Positions 30,359-33,304 of a stretch of 33,304 nt of DNA are shown one piece after another. Source of the stretch: Geobacteraceae bacterium (lineage in GTDB: Bacteria; Desulfobacterota; Desulfuromonadia; Desulfuromonadales; Desulfuromonadaceae); contig JAIVHC010000162.1 in the NCBI GenBank assembly GCA_020201305.1, positions 1 to 33,304 on the forward strand. Reading direction: 5' to 3'. The notes under the pieces are model-generated. The model made no database searches. It saw only the letters and a list, made by a program, of their open reading frames with translations, and was not told the DNA's origin. The position numbers and the translations under genes are program-made. Position 1 is the stretch's first letter, and every line of letters starts with the position of its first letter.

Positions 30359-32167
30359 ATGACAGAACAGATCAGAAACATCGCCATTATAGCACACGTT
30401 GACCACGGCAAGACCACACTCGTTGATGCTATGCTGCAACAATCCGGGGTGTTTCGCGCCAATCAGGAAATTACCGAGCGCATAATGGACAGCAACGATC
30501 TGGAAAAGGAACGCGGTATCACCATCCTGTCGAAGAATCTCTCCGTCCAGCATGGCGACATCAAAATCAATATCGTTGACACCCCCGGACACGCTGACTT
30601 CGGTGGCGAGGTTGAACGCGTCCTGAAAATGGTGGATTCGGTGCTCTTACTTGTAGATGCGTTTGACGGCCCCATGCCGCAGACCCGTTTTGTACTGAAA
30701 AAATCCCTCGATCTGGGTTTGCAGCCCATCGTGGTTATCAATAAGATCGATCGCCCCGGCGCGCGCCCGCAGGAAGTGGTAGACATGGTTTTCGATCTGT
30801 TCTGCGAGCTCGATGCAGATGAGCACCAGCTTGACTTTCCCATCATCTTTGCCAGCGCGTTAAAGGGTTTTGCTCTCAACGAACTTGAAGACAGCGACAC
30901 CGATATGGAACCGCTCTTCGAGTGCATCAAAGCAAAGGTTCCCGCTCCGAAGTGTGACCCGGATAAACCGTTTCAGTTTCTGGTTACCAGCATCGACTAC
31001 AACGACTACATCGGCCGCATAGCCACGGGCAAGATATTCAACGGACGCGTGCGTGACGGACAGAATCTGGCGCGCATTGATAAAAACGGCGGCGTAACCC
31101 AGGGGCGCATCTCGAAGCTCATCGGATATCAGGGGGTGCAACAGATAAGCATTGAAGAAGCCGAAGCGGGGGATATCGTCACCATCGCCGGCTTCAATGA
31201 CATCAGTATCAGCGAAACCCTCGCCGCCCCCGATGCACCAGAACCGCTTCCGTACGTGAATATCGACGAACCCACCCTCTCCATGAACTTCGTCGTCAAC
31301 ACCTCTCCATTCGCGGGCAAAGAGGGGAAATACGTCACCTCACGCAACATCTACGAGCGCCTGCAGCGCGAATTGCGCACCAACGTGTCCCTGCGCGTAG
31401 AAGAGACGGAAAACACCGACACCTTCAAGGTCTCCGGGCGCGGCGAGCTTCATCTGTCGATTCTCATAGAGAATATGCGCCGCGAAGGCTACGAACTTGC
31501 CGTATCAAAGCCGCAGGTAATCTTCCGCGAAGAGGACGGACAGAAGCTCGAACCCTTCGAAAGCCTCACCATTGATGTGCCGGAGGAATACCAGGGCACC
31601 ATCATCGAGAAACTCGGCCAGCGCAAAGCGGAGATGCTGAGCATGAAGCAACTTGATGGGGTCAACCGCATCGAATTCTCCATCCCTTCCCGCGGTCTTA
31701 TCGGGTTCCGCACCGAGTTCATGACCGATACCCACGGCACCGGGACCATGGCGCACTGCTTTGACACCTACGCCCCCTACAAAGGAGATATCAGCGGGCG
31801 CAAAAACGGCTCCCTGATTGCCATAGAAGCGGGTGAAACAGCAGCCTACGCCCTCTTCAACCTCCAGGATCGCGGCATTCTGTTTGTGCATCCGGCCACC
31901 AGGGTATACACGGGGATGATCATAGGGCAACACGCCAAGGAGAATGATCTGGTAGTCAACACCAGTAAGGGGAAAAAGCTCACCAATGTGCGCTCTTCCG
32001 GCACCGACGATGCGATCCGACTTATCCCGCCGCGCATCCTCACCCTGGAGCAGGCCCTCGAATACATCGACGACGATGAACTGGTAGAGATCACGCCGAA
32101 GTCGATCCGCCTGCGCAAAAAGGTCCTCGATGCCAACGAGCGCAAAAAGTCGGAAAAGAAGAAATAG
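30359..32167 (+). CDS. typA: Translational GTPase TypA/BipA
   Basis: 602 aa; [61 protein letters not shown]. Confidence 0.98.
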   Translation: MTEQIRNIAIIAHVDHGKTTLVDAMLQQSGVFRANQEITERIMDSNDLEKERGITILSKNLSVQHGDIKINIVDTPGHADFGGEVERVLKMVDSVLLLVDAFDGPMPQTRFVLKKSLDLGLQPIVVINKIDRPGARPQEVVDMVFDLFCELDADEHQLDFPIIFASALKGFALNELEDSDTDMEPLFECIKAKVPAPKCDPDKPFQFLVTSIDYNDYIGRIATGKIFNGRVRDGQNLARIDKNGGVTQGRISKLIGYQGVQQISIEEAEAGDIVTIAGFNDISISETLAAPDAPEPLPYVNIDEPTLSMNFVVNTSPFAGKEGKYVTSRNIYERLQRELRTNVSLRVEETENTDTFKVSGRGELHLSILIENMRREGYELAVSKPQVIFREEDGQKLEPFESLTIDVPEEYQGTIIEKLGQRKAEMLSMKQLDGVNRIEFSIPSRGLIGFRTEFMTDTHGTGTMAHCFDTYAPYKGDISGRKNGSLIAIEAGETAAYALFNLQDRGILFVHPATRVYTGMIIGQHAKENDLVVNTSKGKKLTNVRSSGTDDAIRLIPPRILTLEQALEYIDDDELVEITPKSIRLRKKVLDANERKKSEKKK

Positions 32168-32203
32168 CACTGTAACGCAGAGCAAACATCAATGTCGCAA
32201 CCA

Positions 32204-32240
32204 GCACGGGGCGAAGATTTAATCTTCGCCCCGTGCTTTT
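32204..32240. terminator. Rho-independent terminator between convergent typA and SNF2 helicase
   Basis: GCACGGGGCGAAGATT-T-AATCTTCGCCCCGTGC followed by TTTT. Confidence 0.9.
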
Positions 32241-32266
32241 ACTTAATACCTCCAAGTCTTTTCATT

Positions 32267-33304
32267 TCAACGTTCCAGCAATGCGAGCAGCTCTTCACCA
32301 TCAACAGCGTCACCCTGCTCTGGAGCATCATCCTTGCGTGCGACTATATCCGCTAGATGACGCTTTTTTTCCTGCAGTTCGAGAATCTTCTCTTCTATGC
32401 TCTTTTCAGCTACAAGTTTGTACACGAACACCGGCTTATCCTGGCCGATGCGATATGCACGGTCGGTAGCCTGATTCTCCACGGCTGGATTCCACCACGG
32501 ATCGTAGTGGATGATAGTATCAGCCGCCGTCAGATTCAGTCCTACCCCACCCGCTTTAAGACTGATGAGAAACACCCTGGCGTCACCGTTTTGAAAGCGC
32601 TCGATGGCCTCATCACGCTTACGCGTACGCCCGGTCAGTTTGGTATATTCGATACTGCGCTGTTTGAGCTCTTCTTCAATCAGGTTGAGCATCGAGGTAA
32701 ACTGGGAAAACACCAGCACCTGGCGCCCTTCACTCAACAGGGTATCCAGCATCTGCAGAAGGCGCTCAAGTTTGGCTGAATGCTTCACCCTGGCGGCGCT
32801 CTCGAGTTTCACCAGGCGCGGATCACAACACACCTGGCGCAATTTCAACAGAGCATCGAGGATCTCAATGCGACTCTTCTTCAGGCCCTTTTGTTCCAGT
32901 AACTGCGCCACCTTATGCGACATGGCGCTGCGCACACTTTCGTACAGACGTGCCTGTGCGCTCTCAAATTCGATTCTGGTTACGACAGTGGTTTTAGGTG
33001 GCAATTCTGTAGCCACCTGTTGCTTGTCCCGGCGCAGTACAAACGGACGGATACGCCGCTCAAGTTCACGGCGGCGCGCAACATCACCTTCTTTTTCAAT
33101 GGGATTGCGGAACAGACGATTAAACGCATCTTTAGTCCCCAGATAACCCGGCAGCATAAAATTGCACAGCGACCATAACTCCCCGAGGTGATTTTCTACC
33201 GGAGTACCGCTAAGACACAAACGATGGCGGGCCTTCAGAGAGCACGCTGCCTGTGCCACTTTAGTGGTCGGGTTCTTAATAGCCTGGGCTTCATCGAGAA
33301 TCAG
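32267..33304 (-). CDS. SNF2/RapA-type DEAD/DEAH helicase, partial (5' end beyond window)
   Basis: [92 protein letters not shown]; frame remains open to window end. Confidence 0.95.
   Translation of the reverse strand: MILDEAQAIKNPTTKVAQAACSLKARHRLCLSGTPVENHLGELWSLCNFMLPGYLGTKDAFNRLFRNPIEKEGDVARRRELERRIRPFVLRRDKQQVATELPPKTTVVTRIEFESAQARLYESVRSAMSHKVAQLLEQKGLKKSRIEILDALLKLRQVCCDPRLVKLESAARVKHSAKLERLLQMLDTLLSEGRQVLVFSQFTSMLNLIEEELKQRSIEYTKLTGRTRKRDEAIERFQNGDARVFLISLKAGGVGLNLTAADTIIHYDPWWNPAVENQATDRAYRIGQDKPVFVYKLVAEKSIEEKILELQEKKRHLADIVARKDDAPEQGDAVDGEELLALLER

Overview
33.3-kb bacterial chromosomal window, mostly core housekeeping genes. Minus strand: tRNA-Val/tRNA-Asp, HU, lon, clpX, clpP, tig, a tRNA-Pro/Arg/His/(partial Leu) cluster, rlmI-like, rlpA, accA, dnaE, maf, phosphomannomutase, gmhB, guaA, guaB, M42 peptidase, miaB and a partial SNF2 helicase. 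Plus strand: a cyclophilin, a Crp/Fnr regulator, tgt and typA. The main non-routine signals are: (1) two 150-bp, about 96% identical, inverted copies of a MITE-like element (50-199 and 14877-15026), each with imperfect terminal inverted repeats, its own perfect 7-bp target-site duplication and an in-phase ~43-aa mini-ORF; probable element ends also lie at the truncated 3' end of miaB and in the guaA leader; (2) two copies of a nested three-way-junction hairpin family with GGA-containing loops (8804-8908 and 25945-26063); (3) an isolated Cas6-family gene with no CRISPR array or other cas gene; (4) four abrupt truncations or junctions in normally conserved genes (tRNA-Leu, phosphomannomutase, M42 peptidase/guaB, miaB), which are either real deletions or assembly errors. 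Everything here is from reading the sequence; no database search was run.
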